NCBI RefSeq assembly: GCF_023155855.1 | Contig: NZ_JAKNUT010000006.1 | Coordinates: forward strand, 186,001 to 250,000 | Direction of reading: 5' to 3' | DNA from: Microbacterium aoyamense | GTDB lineage: Bacteria; Actinomycetota; Actinomycetes; Actinomycetales; Microbacteriaceae | Length of the DNA stretch: 64,000 nucleotides | Shown: positions 8,451 to 19,553 of the stretch, piece after piece | Layout of the letters: each line of letters starts with the position of its first letter | How positions within the stretch are numbered: the first letter of the stretch is position 1 | Program-made: the position numbers and the translations under genes | Notes under the pieces: model-generated | Seen by the model: the letters and a program-made list of their open reading frames with translations, nothing else | Database searches by the model: none | What the model was told of the DNA's origin: nothing

Positions 8451-8801
8451 ATGGCCCGCAGAATCGTGCACCAGCTCGTCGACGACATCGACGGAACCGT
8501 CCTCGAGGTCGGAGAGGGCGAGACGGTGCTCTTCTCCCTCGACGGTGTCGCGTACGAGATCGATCTCACCGACGACAACGCAGCCGCGCTGCGGTCGGCG
8601 CTCGAGCCGTATCTCGCAGCAGGGCGTTCGATCTCGTCGTCGCGCGCCGTGACGTCATCACCGGCGGGTCGCAAACGCCGCCGCCCGGGTCAGCAGGATT
8701 ACAGCGCGATCCGCGATTGGGCCAAGTCCAACGGCTATCAGGTCTCGGAGCGGGGCCGGGTTCCGGCATCCGTCATCGAAGCCTATGAAGCAGCTCATTG
8801 A
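8451..8801 (+). CDS. lsr2: Lsr2-family nucleoid-associated protein
   Basis: A 116-residue Lsr2, the actinobacterial H-NS analogue that bridges DNA and silences AT-rich or foreign genes. The N-terminal dimerisation domain starts MARRIVHQLVDDIDG and includes FSLDGVAYEIDLTDDNAAAL. A basic linker (GRKRRRPG) leads to the DNA-binding domain, in which IRDWAKSNGYQVSERGRVPA carries the RGR AT-hook-like motif that enters the minor groove. ATG 8451 matches the family start. No clear Shine-Dalgarno precedes it, and the upstream stretch is AT-richer than its surroundings. The presence of Lsr2 is relevant to the large accessory region downstream. Confidence 0.95.
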   Translation: MARRIVHQLVDDIDGTVLEVGEGETVLFSLDGVAYEIDLTDDNAAALRSALEPYLAAGRSISSSRAVTSSPAGRKRRRPGQQDYSAIRDWAKSNGYQVSERGRVPASVIEAYEAAH

Positions 8802-8962
8802 AGCGTGAGAATTCGCAGGCCATAGGCGACGCAAATAACACTCATTCCGGGCGGCCTCGCGGGCGAACCGGGATGCGTTCACGCGGCGTGTCGCGGGGAG
8901 AGCGAGGCTCCTTTCACGTCATGGGACCTCCGGTTCACACCACGAGATCACGACCCCCGCGC

Positions 8963-9041
8963 GTGAACGCGAAGTTCAATCCCCACGCAGATCATCCTCC
9001 GTCCATGTGAACGCGAAGTTCAATCCCCACGCAGGTCATCC
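8963..9041. repeat. Two 35-bp direct repeats, 44-bp period
   Basis: The unit begins GTGAACGCGAAGTTCAATCC and continues CCACGCAG[A/G]TCATCC. Copies lie at 8963-8997 and 9007-9041 with a single mismatch, separated by nine bases. They sit in the 344-bp gap (8802-9145) between lsr2 and pntB, which contains no convincing gene. A weaker hairpin, CATTCCGG/CCGGGATG (about 8842-8874), lies just after lsr2. Two copies are too few to call a CRISPR array. Confidence 0.85.
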
Positions 9042-9060
9042 GGCGCCCGTGACCTCTGCT

Positions 9061-9132
9061 GCAGACCGTAGGAGAAACGCTACGAGTCGGCCGTCGAACC
9101 GGCCGATGCAGCTGCTTTCTCCTACGGTCTGC
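9061..9132. repeat. Perfect 17-bp inverted repeat enclosing a second hairpin
   Basis: GCAGACCGTAGGAGAAA (9061-9077) is the exact reverse complement of 9116-9132. The 38-base interior holds another dyad, CGGCC/GGCCG, at about 9089-9106. The element lies 13 bp beyond the 3' end of pntB and convergent to lsr2. It could be a two-way transcription terminator or a small non-autonomous repeat element. The perfect arms argue that the structure itself is maintained or recent. Confidence 0.8.
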
Positions 9133-9145
9133 GACGTCCCGCGAT

Positions 9146-10537
9146 CTACAGGTCGCGGAGGATGTCCTCCACGCGGTCCTTGGCGTCGCCGAAGAGCATG
9201 TGGGTGTTGTCGCGGAAGAACAGCGGGTTCTGCACGCCGGCGTATCCCGATGCCATCGACCGCTTGAAGACGATGACGTTCTCGGCCTCCCACGCGCGGA
9301 TGACGGGCATCCCCGCGATCGGTGACGACGGGTCCTCGGCGGCCGCAGGGTTGACCGTGTCGTTCGCGCCGATCACGAGCACGACCGACGTCGACGCGAG
9401 GTCGTCGTTGATCTCGTCCATCTCGAGCACGATGTCGTAGGGCACCTTCGCCTCGGCCAGGAGGACGTTCATGTGACCCGGCAGACGGCCGGCGACGGGA
9501 TGGATGCCGAACCTCACCTCGACGCCGCGACCCTGCAGTTTCGACGCGAGCTCCGCGACCGGATACTGCGCCTGCGCGACGGCCATGCCGTAGCCGGGCA
9601 CGATCACGACGCTCGACGTGTCGGCGAGCAGGGACGCTGCGGCCGCGGCATCCATCTCCCGGTACTCGCCGTCTTCTTCACCTGACGACGAAGGCGCCGC
9701 GATGCCGAATCCGCCGGCGATGACCGACAGGAACGACCGGTTCATCGCCTTGCACATGATGTAGCTGAGGTACGCACCCGACGAGCCGACGAGTGCACCC
9801 GTGATGATGAGCAGGTCGTTGTTCAGCAGGAAGCCCGCCGCAGCGGCCGCCCACCCCGAGTAGCTGTTGAGCATCGACACCACGACGGGCATGTCTCCGC
9901 CGCCGATCGACGCGACCAGGTGCCAGCCGAGGGCGAGCGCGAGGACCGTGACGGCGATCAGCAGCCGCGTGTCGGGCACGATCACGTACCAGACGGTCAG
10001 CCCCGCGAACACGACGAGTGCGCCAAGGTTGAGCACGTTCTTGCCCGGCAGCACCAGGGGCTTGGACGACATGCGGCCCGAGAGCTTGAGGAACGCCACG
10101 ATCGAGCCGGTGAACGTGACCCCGCCGATGAAGACGCCGATGAAGACCTCGGCGTGATGGATGTCGCGCAGCGCGCCCGTGAGTCCGCCGTCGTAGAGGG
10201 CTCCGTTCCAGCCGACGAGGACGGCGGCCGCGCCGACGAAGGAGTGCAGCAGGGCGATGAGCTCGGGCATCCCGGTCATCTCGACGATCCGTGCCCGCCA
10301 CAGGCCGATCGACCCGCCGATGAGCACGGCGACGACGAGGATCACGATCGGCACGACGTCGGTCGCGCCGCCGACGAGCACGAGCCATACCGTCGCGGCG
10401 ATCGCGATGACCATGCCGGCGATGCCGAACGACACCCCACGGCGCGAGGTCTCGTGCCTCGACAGTCCCGCGAGGCTCAGGATGAACAGCAGCGCCGCGA
10501 CGAGATAGGCCGCCTGCGCGATGGCGTACGGGGTCAC
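9146..10537 (-). CDS. pntB: NAD(P) transhydrogenase subunit beta
   Basis: The 463-residue beta subunit of the proton-pumping membrane transhydrogenase, which transfers hydride from NADH to NADP at the expense of the proton gradient. The N-terminal two thirds hold about eight to nine membrane helices. The C-terminal domain III binds NADP, with [19 protein letters not shown] and the later [14 protein letters not shown] and [11 protein letters not shown] signatures. It overlaps the 3' end of pntA by four bases (ATGA), so the two subunits are translationally coupled. Length and motif order are normal for the family. Confidence 0.96.
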   Translation of the reverse strand: MTPYAIAQAAYLVAALLFILSLAGLSRHETSRRGVSFGIAGMVIAIAATVWLVLVGGATDVVPIVILVVAVLIGGSIGLWRARIVEMTGMPELIALLHSFVGAAAVLVGWNGALYDGGLTGALRDIHHAEVFIGVFIGGVTFTGSIVAFLKLSGRMSSKPLVLPGKNVLNLGALVVFAGLTVWYVIVPDTRLLIAVTVLALALGWHLVASIGGGDMPVVVSMLNSYSGWAAAAAGFLLNNDLLIITGALVGSSGAYLSYIMCKAMNRSFLSVIAGGFGIAAPSSSGEEDGEYREMDAAAAASLLADTSSVVIVPGYGMAVAQAQYPVAELASKLQGRGVEVRFGIHPVAGRLPGHMNVLLAEAKVPYDIVLEMDEINDDLASTSVVLVIGANDTVNPAAAEDPSSPIAGMPVIRAWEAENVIVFKRSMASGYAGVQNPLFFRDNTHMLFGDAKDRVEDILRDL

Positions 10538-12072
10538 TGCGCGTCACCCTTCGAGAACATGCGCAGCATGCGGCGCGTGACGGCGAAGCCGCCGAAGATG
10601 TTGATGGATGCCAGCAGCACCGCGACACCCGCGAGGACCTGCACGACGAGGGAGTTCGAGGTGAGTTGCAGCATCGCGCCGACGATGATGATGCCCGAGA
10701 TCGCGTTCGTCACGCTCATGAGCGGCGTGTGCAACGCGTGGGCGACCTTGCCGATGACGTAGAAGCCCACCACGACGGCGAGCGCGAATACCGTCAGGTG
10801 CTGGGGCAGAGGTGGTGGCGCGAACGCCGCCGCGAGGAAGAGCAGCGCCGCCGCGAGCACGAAGAAGCCGAGCTTGGCAGCGCCGGGCATCGTCCGTTTC
10901 TCCGTGACGACGGGCGCGACCTCGACGGGTGCTGTGACCGGCGCCGCCGACACCTGCACAGGCGGGGGCGGCCAGGTCTCGATGCCGTCGCGCACGACCG
11001 TGACCGAGCGCTGCACGATGTCGTCGAAATCGAGGGTGAGCACGCCGTCCTTCGCGGGCGTCAGCAGCGTCAGGAGGTTCACGAGATTCGTGCCGTAGAG
11101 CTGCGACGCCTGCGCGGGCAGGCGCCCCGCGAGATCGGTGTAGCCGAGGATCGTCACGCCGCCGGGGGTCACGATCCTCTCCCCCGCGACCGAGCCCTCG
11201 ACGTTCCCGCCCTGCGCCGCCGCCATGTCGACGATCACCGAGCCCGGCTTCATCGACGCGACGTCCGCGGCCGTGAGCAGTCGCGGCGCCGCGCGGCCCG
11301 GGATCAGCGCGGTCGTGATCACGATGTCGACGTCGGCGGCCTGCTCCGAGTAGATCTCGGCCGCGCGGCGGTCGTACGCCTCGCTCGTCGCCTTGGCGTA
11401 ACCGTCGGTGGATGCCGCAACCTCGACATCCACGGGCAGGTACTCGCCGCCGATCGACTTGACCTGGTCGGCCACCTCGGGGCGGGGATCGGTCGCCCGC
11501 ACGATCGCGCCGAGGCTCGAGGCAGCGCCGATCGCGGCGAGTCCCGCGACGCCCGCTCCCGCGACGAGGACCTTCGCGGGCGGGACCTTCCCGGCCGCCG
11601 TCACCTGCCCCGTGAAGAAGCGTCCGAACTCGTGCGCGGCCTCGACGACGGCGCGGTAGCCGGCGATGTTCGCCATCGACGAAAGCACATCCATCGACTG
11701 GGCCCGTGAGATCCGCGGCACGGCGTCCAGCGCGATCGCCGTGATCCCCCGAGTCGCGAGCGCCGCCCTCAGCTCGGGCCGCAGCGCCGGAGCGAGCAGC
11801 GCGAAGAGCGTCGCGCCGTCGGCGAGGAGCGCGATCTCGGCATCGGTCGGCGCATCCACCTTCAAGACGATCGGCGAACTCCACGCGGTCGAACGATCGA
11901 CGGTCGTCGCGCCGGCGTCGAGGTACGCGGCATCCGGAAACGACGACGCCTCCCCCGCGCCCGTCTCGACCTGCACGTCGTAACCCAGCTGTCGCAGCTT
12001 GGCGACGGTCGACGGTGTCGCGGCGACGCGATTCTCACCGGGCCTCTCGGCGACGATGCCGATGAGTGTCAT
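10534..12072 (-). CDS. pntA: NAD(P) transhydrogenase subunit alpha
   Basis: A 512-residue alpha subunit in the single-chain form. Domain I at about 1-380 has the AlaDH/PNT fold, starting [20 protein letters not shown] with a Rossmann NAD-binding segment [20 protein letters not shown]. The C-terminal membrane part has about four helices at about 400-500 and ends in a basic MLRMFSKG tail. It precedes pntB in a two-gene operon, and the complex supplies NADPH for biosynthesis. Many actinobacteria split this subunit into two genes; here it is fused. Confidence 0.96.
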   Translation of the reverse strand: MTLIGIVAERPGENRVAATPSTVAKLRQLGYDVQVETGAGEASSFPDAAYLDAGATTVDRSTAWSSPIVLKVDAPTDAEIALLADGATLFALLAPALRPELRAALATRGITAIALDAVPRISRAQSMDVLSSMANIAGYRAVVEAAHEFGRFFTGQVTAAGKVPPAKVLVAGAGVAGLAAIGAASSLGAIVRATDPRPEVADQVKSIGGEYLPVDVEVAASTDGYAKATSEAYDRRAAEIYSEQAADVDIVITTALIPGRAAPRLLTAADVASMKPGSVIVDMAAAQGGNVEGSVAGERIVTPGGVTILGYTDLAGRLPAQASQLYGTNLVNLLTLLTPAKDGVLTLDFDDIVQRSVTVVRDGIETWPPPPVQVSAAPVTAPVEVAPVVTEKRTMPGAAKLGFFVLAAALLFLAAAFAPPPLPQHLTVFALAVVVGFYVIGKVAHALHTPLMSVTNAISGIIIVGAMLQLTSNSLVVQVLAGVAVLLASINIFGGFAVTRRMLRMFSKGDAQ

Positions 12073-12183
12073 GCGGAGCTCCTCTGCTGCCTGTCACCCG
12101 AGGTTCGCAGGGCGACAAGAACCGACTCTAGAGGTCGTCAGCGTGCGATCGAGCGCTCGCAACCCCTTCGTGACACGTCAAGA

Positions 12184-12783
12184 TCACGGGTTCTTGTCAT
12201 CAGCGGAAACCGCGCGGTCGATCCACACCGCCGCCCACACGGCGCCGAGTCCGAGCGCGATGACGAGTCCCTGGATGACGAGGGCGTACCCGCCGGTCGT
12301 GAAGTTGGCCTGGATCAGGATCGGCGCGACGATCGGCGGCACGACGGCGACCACGACGACGAGCCAGGAGAGCGGATGCCTCCCCCGCGCGATCACCCAG
12401 CCCCCGATGGCCGCGAGCAGGACGACGAATCCCTGGTTGAGCACGAAGGCCCAGAACGCCACCGGCTCGGTGATGTTGCCCACACCACGCTCGAGCCCGA
12501 AGGTCGCCCACAGGCACAGCACGACCCACACCAGGGTGACGCCCCCGACACGGCGCATGCCGGAGGTCGGCAGGATCGCGAGGGATGCCGTCATCGCGGC
12601 GAGGATCAGCACGAACTGGAAGATGTTGACGAACGGCACGTCGTTGCGGATCGTGCCGGCGTACGTCTCGGACTGCAGAATCGCCGAGAAGTCCGTCGCG
12701 ATCGCGAGATATGTCGCGAACAGCATGCCCACGACGGCCGCGCCGTAGCGCGCACCGCGGTCGAACGGGATCGTGGGGGCCAT
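12184..12783 (-). CDS. Multi-pass membrane protein of unknown function
   Basis: A 199-residue hydrophobic protein with five to six predicted membrane helices (about 13-30, 52-71, 78-96, 106-127, 133-155 and 163-188) and a short charged C-terminus (DRAVSADDKNP). No catalytic or transport motif was recognised. The N-terminal helix is followed by an external-looking loop, SETYAGTIRNDVPFVN. The gene stands alone, divergent from the phospholipase-like gene at 12844 with a 60-bp shared promoter region. The architecture resembles small integral proteins such as Pr6Pr-type, but that is a weak resemblance. Confidence 0.75.
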   Translation of the reverse strand: MAPTIPFDRGARYGAAVVGMLFATYLAIATDFSAILQSETYAGTIRNDVPFVNIFQFVLILAAMTASLAILPTSGMRRVGGVTLVWVVLCLWATFGLERGVGNITEPVAFWAFVLNQGFVVLLAAIGGWVIARGRHPLSWLVVVVAVVPPIVAPILIQANFTTGGYALVIQGLVIALGLGAVWAAVWIDRAVSADDKNP

Positions 12784-14549
12784 GGCGCGAGACTAGCCGA
12801 TCGGCGCCCCCGTAGACTCGGGAGCGACACGGGGGCGGTGGAGATGGCAGGCGAGAAGCGCGAGAACGCAGACGGCACGTCGCGCCGCGACTTCTTCCGC
12901 AAGGCCGGGCTCGGGGCGGCCGGCATCGCGATCGGCGGATCGGCGGGTGCCGCGATCACGGCGGCCGCGACGACGCATCCTCCCGAGTTCGCTCCCCTCT
13001 CACCCCGGCACACGCCGGGCTTCGATCACATCGTCGTCGTCATGTTCGAGAACCGCAGCTTCGACAATCTTCTCGGCCATCTCTACACGGCGCAGGAGAA
13101 GAGCAAGGCCGAGTTCGACGGCATCCTGCAGGGCGACTACGCCAACAAGGCCCCTGACGGCACCGTGATCCCCGCGTACGTCTACGAGGGCCCGACCGAT
13201 TCGGTCATGCAGCAGCCGCAGCCCGACCCCGGCGAGACGTATCCCCACGTCAACACGCAGCTGTTCGGCATCGTCGAACCCGAGGGCAACGCCGACATCG
13301 CGCGGTACGGGCAGAAGGATCCGTACAACGCTCCGGCCCCGGGTGAATCGCCCGCGAACGACGGCTTCGTGAAGGACTACGTCATCAACTACCGGGTCGC
13401 GAAGAAGCGCGAGCCGAAGCCCGAGGAGTACAAGGTCGCGATGGGCGGGTTCTCGCCCGACATGCTGCCCGTCGTCTCGACCCTGGCACGCGAGTTCGCC
13501 GTGTACGACCGCTGGTTCTCGGGCGTGCCGTCGCAGACGTTCTGCAACCGCATGTTCTTCCACGCGTCCACCTCGAACGGGTACGTCGTCAACCACACGG
13601 GCGACGACTACTACAAGTGGATCAACGGTCCCGAAGCCCCGACGATCTTCAACCGTCTCGAAGAGGCCGGGCTGAGCTGGCGCGTCTACTACGACGAGTC
13701 GCAGCTCGTCTCGCTCACCGGCATGCTGCACGCTCCCGTGCTGCAGAAGTACTGGAAGTCGAACTTCCGCGTCATGTCGCAGTTCCACCACGACGCGCGC
13801 ACGGGCAACCTCCCCGCGTACGCGTTCATCGAGCCGCGCATGGTCTTCGACCACAACGACATGCACCCGCCGTGGGGCGAGCTCAAAGAGGGCTACCTCG
13901 ACCTCGGCGACGGCACCGGCATCCAGATCCAGAACAGCGCGTGGTCCGACGTCCGTGCGGGCGACGCGCTCGTGCAGGAGATCTACGACGCGGTGCGGAC
14001 CGCGGCATCCCCTCGCGGTTCCAACGCCATGAACACGGCGCTCGTCATCACCTTCGACGAGCACGGCGGCACGTACGACCACGTCGCTCCGCCGAGCGCC
14101 GTCCCCCCGGACAACGCCGGACCGGGCGAGATGGGCTTCGCGTTCGATCGGCTCGGGCTGCGCGTGCCGTCGATCGTCGTGAGCGCCTACACCGCGGCGA
14201 ACACCGTCATCCACGACGAGATGCACCACGGCTCGGTGATCAACACGGTCTGCCGCGTGCACGGCCTGCGGCCGTTGACGGCGCGGGATGCCGGGGCCAA
14301 CCCCATCTTCAACGCCGTCAACCTCACGGTGCCCCGGCAGCCGTACGCGTGGCCGCAGCCGAAGTCGCTCTACAATCCGCCGAACGCCGAGGCGAAGCCG
14401 ATCCCCGACGAGAAGCACCGCAAGCGCCCCCTCACGGCGCCCGCGCGCGGGCTCATGGGGCTTCTCGCGTCGCGGTTCGACCCGGGCAGCAAGGTGCCGA
14501 CGACGTACGGCGAGGCGTACGACGCGCTGACCGGTCGCGGCGAGGGCCT

Positions 14550-15972
<1,423 letters not shown>

Positions 15973-16761
15973 TTACAGGGGCGTCACCTCGTCGCCGACA
16001 GCGATGGTGCCCCGCTCCTGTGGAACGAGCCAGACCCCGAAGAAGGTCTTGCCGTCCTTCTTGCGGTACTGCGCCAGCGTGCGGATCGGCTCCTTGCCGC
16101 GAGCGAGAGTCGTGGGGTCGATCGTCGTCATGACGCACCGGTCGCACATTCCGGCGACGCGGAACCCGATCGCGCCGAGTCGCAGCGAAGGCCAATCGTC
16201 CTCGGCGAAGGGCACATCCCCGTCGATCACCACGTTCGGACGGAAGCGCACCATATCGAGCGATTCACCCGCCCAGTCGTCGAGTTGCGAGAGCGAGGCC
16301 TCGCTCGTGAGCAGGAGCGGCCCGACGTCGGCGAGCGAGACGTGGTCACCCGGCAGCCCTCCGTGCTTCGGGTTGACGATGCGCGCGGTCGGGTCGGGCT
16401 GCCAGACGAGTCGGGCGTCCCTCCCGAGACGCTCACTGAGCCACGCCGCGGCCTCGGCGCTCGCCGGCAGCGCGGTGCCCTGGCGGGAGTGTCCGACCGG
16501 GGTCGGCGCGGAATCCATCGGCACGTCGACCCGCACGGGATCCGACCGCCCGTCGCCGAGCAGGACGCCGCCGTCGGTCAGGATCTCGGCGGTGAGCCCG
16601 AGCAGGGAGTTCGCCTCGCGAGCTGTGATCGGTTCGCCGTCCGGGTCGACGACCGCCCAGCGGCGATCGCCCTCGAGGCCCCAGGGCTGCACATGGGCCG
16701 CGCGGACGTCGTTGCCCGCGAACGACTTGATCGGATATACGCGGAGCCGGGTCACCTGCAC
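15973..16761 (-). CDS. MOSC-domain protein with N-terminal beta-barrel domain
   Basis: A 262-residue protein of the MOSC family (molybdenum-cofactor sulfurase C-terminal type). The MOSC_N beta-barrel starts LRVYPIKSFAGND and the MOSC domain follows. The conserved cysteine segment GMCDRCVMTTIDP sits at about 205-217 and precedes KDGKTFFGVWLVPQERGTIA. Relatives with this layout (YcbX, mARC) bind Moco and reduce N-hydroxylated compounds. A redox role of that type is likely but not proven. The start is GTG 16761. It lies downstream of, and divergent from, the esterase at 16817. Confidence 0.85.
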   Translation of the reverse strand: MQVTRLRVYPIKSFAGNDVRAAHVQPWGLEGDRRWAVVDPDGEPITAREANSLLGLTAEILTDGGVLLGDGRSDPVRVDVPMDSAPTPVGHSRQGTALPASAEAAAWLSERLGRDARLVWQPDPTARIVNPKHGGLPGDHVSLADVGPLLLTSEASLSQLDDWAGESLDMVRFRPNVVIDGDVPFAEDDWPSLRLGAIGFRVAGMCDRCVMTTIDPTTLARGKEPIRTLAQYRKKDGKTFFGVWLVPQERGTIAVGDEVTPL

Positions 16762-16816
16762 CCGAGAACGCTACCGCGGGATCTTACGTTCAGATCACTC
16801 TGCGAGAATCGCCGCG

Positions 16817-17839
16817 ATGCCTCTGGATCCCTTCTTCGCCGAGCGCCTGCGCGTGCACCGCCGCTACCTGCTGGGTCAGGCCGTGCAGCGCGTGAAGCCG
16901 GGCGCGAAGACGGGTTCTGCGAAGGCTGCGAAGCCCTCGAAGCTCTCCCCCCGCGAACGCCACCGGCGTGCCGCCCTCGCGTGGGACCGCACCGAGCTCG
17001 AGACCGTCGGCACTCCCCCGCCCGACGTGCCGACCGAGGAGCACTCCGTCCCGGTCGACGGGTACCCCGATGTCGTCATGCGCCTCTATAGACCACGGGA
17101 GCTCGTTTCGCCGGCCGCGGCAGTGCTGTCCTTCTTCGGTGGAGCCTTCCGCATCGGCGGGGTGGATTTCCCGACGACGGATGCCGCGTACCGCCGCCGT
17201 GCCGTCGAGGCGGGCGTGATCGTGGTCGCGGTGCGCTACGCGCTCGCGCCGGAGCACCGGTATCCGACGCAGATCGAGCAGGGCTACGCGGCTCTCGATT
17301 GGCTGCACGCGCACGCGGACGAACTGGGCGTCGATCCCGCTCGGATCGCCGTGCAGGGCACGTCGGCGGGTGCGGCGATCGCCGCCGCGGTGACACTCGT
17401 CAATCGCGATCGAGCGCGGCATCCTCTTCGCCTGCAGCTTCTCGAGGTGCCCGTCCTCGACCTCACCGCGCGGCACCTCGACCTGCGCCCGACGTGGGCG
17501 ATGGGCATTCCCGCGGTCGTCGCCCTGCGCGAACTGCGCTCGGTCGCGCGCACGTACCTCCCCGACGCGTCGCGCGCGACGGATGCGTACGCGTCGCCGC
17601 TGCGCGCGCCGAACCACGAGGGACTCCCGCCGGCTCTCATCATGACGGCGGAGTACGACCCGCTGCGCGGCCACGGCCCCGCGTACGCGGCGGCGCTCCG
17701 CCGCGCCGGGGTCGAGGCCACCGCGGTGCAGTACGACGGAGTTATCCACGACATCTGGATCTTCACCGGTGTGCTCGACGCCGCACGTCGGTGGCACGAT
17801 CAGGCGGTCGGCGCGCTGCGCACGCTGCACGAAGCCTGA
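16817..17839 (+). CDS. Alpha/beta hydrolase (hormone-sensitive-lipase-like esterase)
   Basis: A 340-residue esterase-like protein of the alpha/beta hydrolase-3 (HSL) group, with a basic N-terminal 50 residues. The nucleophile elbow is GTSAGAAIAAA near residue 180, the acid is in TAEYDPLRGHG at about 275-285, and the catalytic His is in GVIHDIWIFTG near 310. The oxyanion-hole motif that normally reads HGGG is LSFFGGAF (about 106-113), so the motif His is Phe. A small-ester substrate is likely. ATG 16817 starts MPLDPFFAERL. A very short minus-strand gene ends four bases beyond it. Confidence 0.85.
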   Translation: MPLDPFFAERLRVHRRYLLGQAVQRVKPGAKTGSAKAAKPSKLSPRERHRRAALAWDRTELETVGTPPPDVPTEEHSVPVDGYPDVVMRLYRPRELVSPAAAVLSFFGGAFRIGGVDFPTTDAAYRRRAVEAGVIVVAVRYALAPEHRYPTQIEQGYAALDWLHAHADELGVDPARIAVQGTSAGAAIAAAVTLVNRDRARHPLRLQLLEVPVLDLTARHLDLRPTWAMGIPAVVALRELRSVARTYLPDASRATDAYASPLRAPNHEGLPPALIMTAEYDPLRGHGPAYAAALRRAGVEATAVQYDGVIHDIWIFTGVLDAARRWHDQAVGALRTLHEA

Positions 17840-17843
17840 CCGG

Positions 17844-17966
17844 TCAGTCGAACTCCGACACGGCGAACTGGCTCTCGAACCCGTCGTCCAGTCCATCCGG
17901 GCCCAGGGGCACCGACTCGCCGATCGCGAACGCCGACCAGGAGATGCTCGGATCATTCATCGTCAT
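17844..17966 (-). CDS. Possible 40-residue acidic small protein
   Basis: The reading frame starts MTMNDPSISWSAFAIGESVP and ends in FAVSEFD, 40 residues in all, strongly acidic, with no Cys or Lys. A GGAGG lies twelve bases upstream of ATG 17966; a second Met follows two codons later. It sits in the gap between the esterase and the Rossmann-protein gene and its stop is four bases from the esterase stop. Codon third positions look coding. No family was recognised, so both the gene and its function are uncertain. Confidence 0.45.
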   Translation of the reverse strand: MTMNDPSISWSAFAIGESVPLGPDGLDDGFESQFAVSEFD

Positions 17967-18059
17967 GGAGGGAACGTACCTCCGGCGCCCATGGACGCAT
18001 GGTGAACAGTCGATGACAAGCCCGAGAGCGTGTCCGAGCGGATGCGTAGGGTGGATGAC

Positions 18060-18707
18060 ATGTCCACACGAGTCCTGATCTTCGGCGGCCACGGCAAGGT
18101 CGCACTCCTGCTCGAGCCCCTGCTCGCCGAACGCGGTGACACCGTGACCGCCGTCATCCGCAATCCGCAGCACGAGGCCGAGGTCGCCGCGACCGGGGCG
18201 ACGCCGATCGTCTTCGACATCGAGCGGTTCGACACCGACCAGATCGAGAACGTCATCGCGGGCAACGACGTCGTGGTGTGGTCGGCAGGTGCAGGTGGCG
18301 GCGATCCGGCGCGCACGCACGCGGTGGATCGGGATGCCGCGATCCGCTCGATCGACGCGGCCGTCGCCGCCGGGGTGCAGCGGTACGTCATGGTGTCGTA
18401 CTTCGGTGCCGGCCCGGGCCACGGTGTGAGTCCTGACGACTCGTTCTTCGCCTATGCCGAGGCCAAGACCGCGGCCGACGAGCACTTGCGCGCGAGCGGG
18501 TTGGACTGGACGATCCTCGCGCCGTCGGCGCTCACGCTCGACGCGCCGACCGGCCGCATCGACGTCGAGGCTTCCGGGCCCGCGTCGGTCCCGCGGGCCG
18601 ACGTCGCCGCCGTGATCGCGGCCGTGATCCCGGATGCCGCGACCCACCGTCGCGAGATCCGATTCAACTCCGGGCAGACCGAGATCAGCTCACTTTTCGG
18701 AGGCTGA
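18060..18707 (+). CDS. NAD(P)-binding Rossmann protein (atypical SDR, NmrA/YwnB-like)
   Basis: A 215-residue protein with an N-terminal dinucleotide-binding motif, RVLIFGGHGKVALLLEPLLA. Later elements are typical of atypical short-chain dehydrogenase relatives: VVVWSAGAGGGDP, YVMVSYFGAG, and LDWTILAPSALT, the usual single-domain NAD(P)H-binding signature. Such proteins act as flavin/biliverdin-type reductases or redox sensors. No substrate can be named. ATG 18060 is the family start. Its 3' end overlaps the convergent panB gene by 18 bases. Confidence 0.85.
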   Translation: MSTRVLIFGGHGKVALLLEPLLAERGDTVTAVIRNPQHEAEVAATGATPIVFDIERFDTDQIENVIAGNDVVVWSAGAGGGDPARTHAVDRDAAIRSIDAAVAAGVQRYVMVSYFGAGPGHGVSPDDSFFAYAEAKTAADEHLRASGLDWTILAPSALTLDAPTGRIDVEASGPASVPRADVAAVIAAVIPDAATHRREIRFNSGQTEISSLFGG

Positions 18708-19553
18708 CTTCAGCGCCGCGCGCACCGTCTCGACGACCTCGGGCCGCACGGCGTACGTGTGCGACTCGGACGGGAACGCGCCGCGGCGCACCTCGTCGGC
18801 GTAGGCCGTGACTCCCGCGACCATCTCGCCGTGGAGTGACGCGTACTGCTTCACGAATTTCGCCGTGTGGCCCTCGGTGATGCCGAGCAGGTCGTGCTGC
18901 ACGAGCACCTGCCCGTCCGCCGCTCCTGCGCCGATGCCGATGACGGGAATGCGCAGCGCCGGCAGGATCGCCGCGACGAGGTCGGCGGGAACGGCTTCGA
19001 CGACGAGGGCGAAGGCTCCGGCATCCTGCACCGCCAGCGCTTCGCGCGCGAAACGCAGCGCGCTCGTCTCGTCACGACCCTGCGCGCGAAGGCCTCCGAG
19101 CGCCGTCGCAGTCTGCGGAGTGAGGCCGATGTGCGCAACGACCGGGATGCCCGCCGCGACGATCGCGCGGATGCGGCTGAGACGGTCCTCGGTCGCCCCT
19201 TCGAGTTTGACCGCGTGCGCCCCGGCCTCTTTCGCGAAGCGCATCGCCGTCTCGATCGCCTGCGCGTCGCTCGTCTCGGTCGAGCCGAACGGCACGTCGC
19301 ACACGATCAGCGGCGTGCGCACGGCTCGGCGCACGGCCTTCGCCAGGGTCAGCATCTCGTCGACGGTGACCGGCACGGTGCTGTCATAGCCCAGCACGAC
19401 CTGGGCGCCCGAGTCGCCGACGAGCACGATGTCGATGCCCGCCTGTTCGGCGACGCGGCCCGACACGTAGTCGTAGGCGGTCACCATGACGATCTGCTCG
19501 CCCGCGCGATGCATCTCGTCGAGGCGCGCGAGAGTCACGGGATTGCGGGTCAT
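18690..19553 (-). CDS. panB: 3-methyl-2-oxobutanoate hydroxymethyltransferase
   Basis: A 287-residue PanB that makes ketopantoate from 2-oxoisovalerate and methylene-tetrahydrofolate, the first committed step of pantothenate and coenzyme A synthesis. Signatures are VMVTAYDYVSGRVAEQAGID at the N-terminus, VLVGDSGAQVVLGYDSTVPV, HAVKLEGATED, VVAHIGLTPQ, and GIGAGAADGQVLVQHDLLGI. ATG 19553 is preceded by AAGGAGCG. The gene overlaps panC by four bases (ATGA) and ends a DUF2520-panC-panB operon. Length and motifs are normal. Confidence 0.96.
   Translation of the reverse strand: MTRNPVTLARLDEMHRAGEQIVMVTAYDYVSGRVAEQAGIDIVLVGDSGAQVVLGYDSTVPVTVDEMLTLAKAVRRAVRTPLIVCDVPFGSTETSDAQAIETAMRFAKEAGAHAVKLEGATEDRLSRIRAIVAAGIPVVAHIGLTPQTATALGGLRAQGRDETSALRFAREALAVQDAGAFALVVEAVPADLVAAILPALRIPVIGIGAGAADGQVLVQHDLLGITEGHTAKFVKQYASLHGEMVAGVTAYADEVRRGAFPSESHTYAVRPEVVETVRAALKSASEK

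Noticed and set aside
8963..9041. CRISPR array
   Set aside because: Only two repeat copies with a 9-bp spacer, and no cas gene is present.
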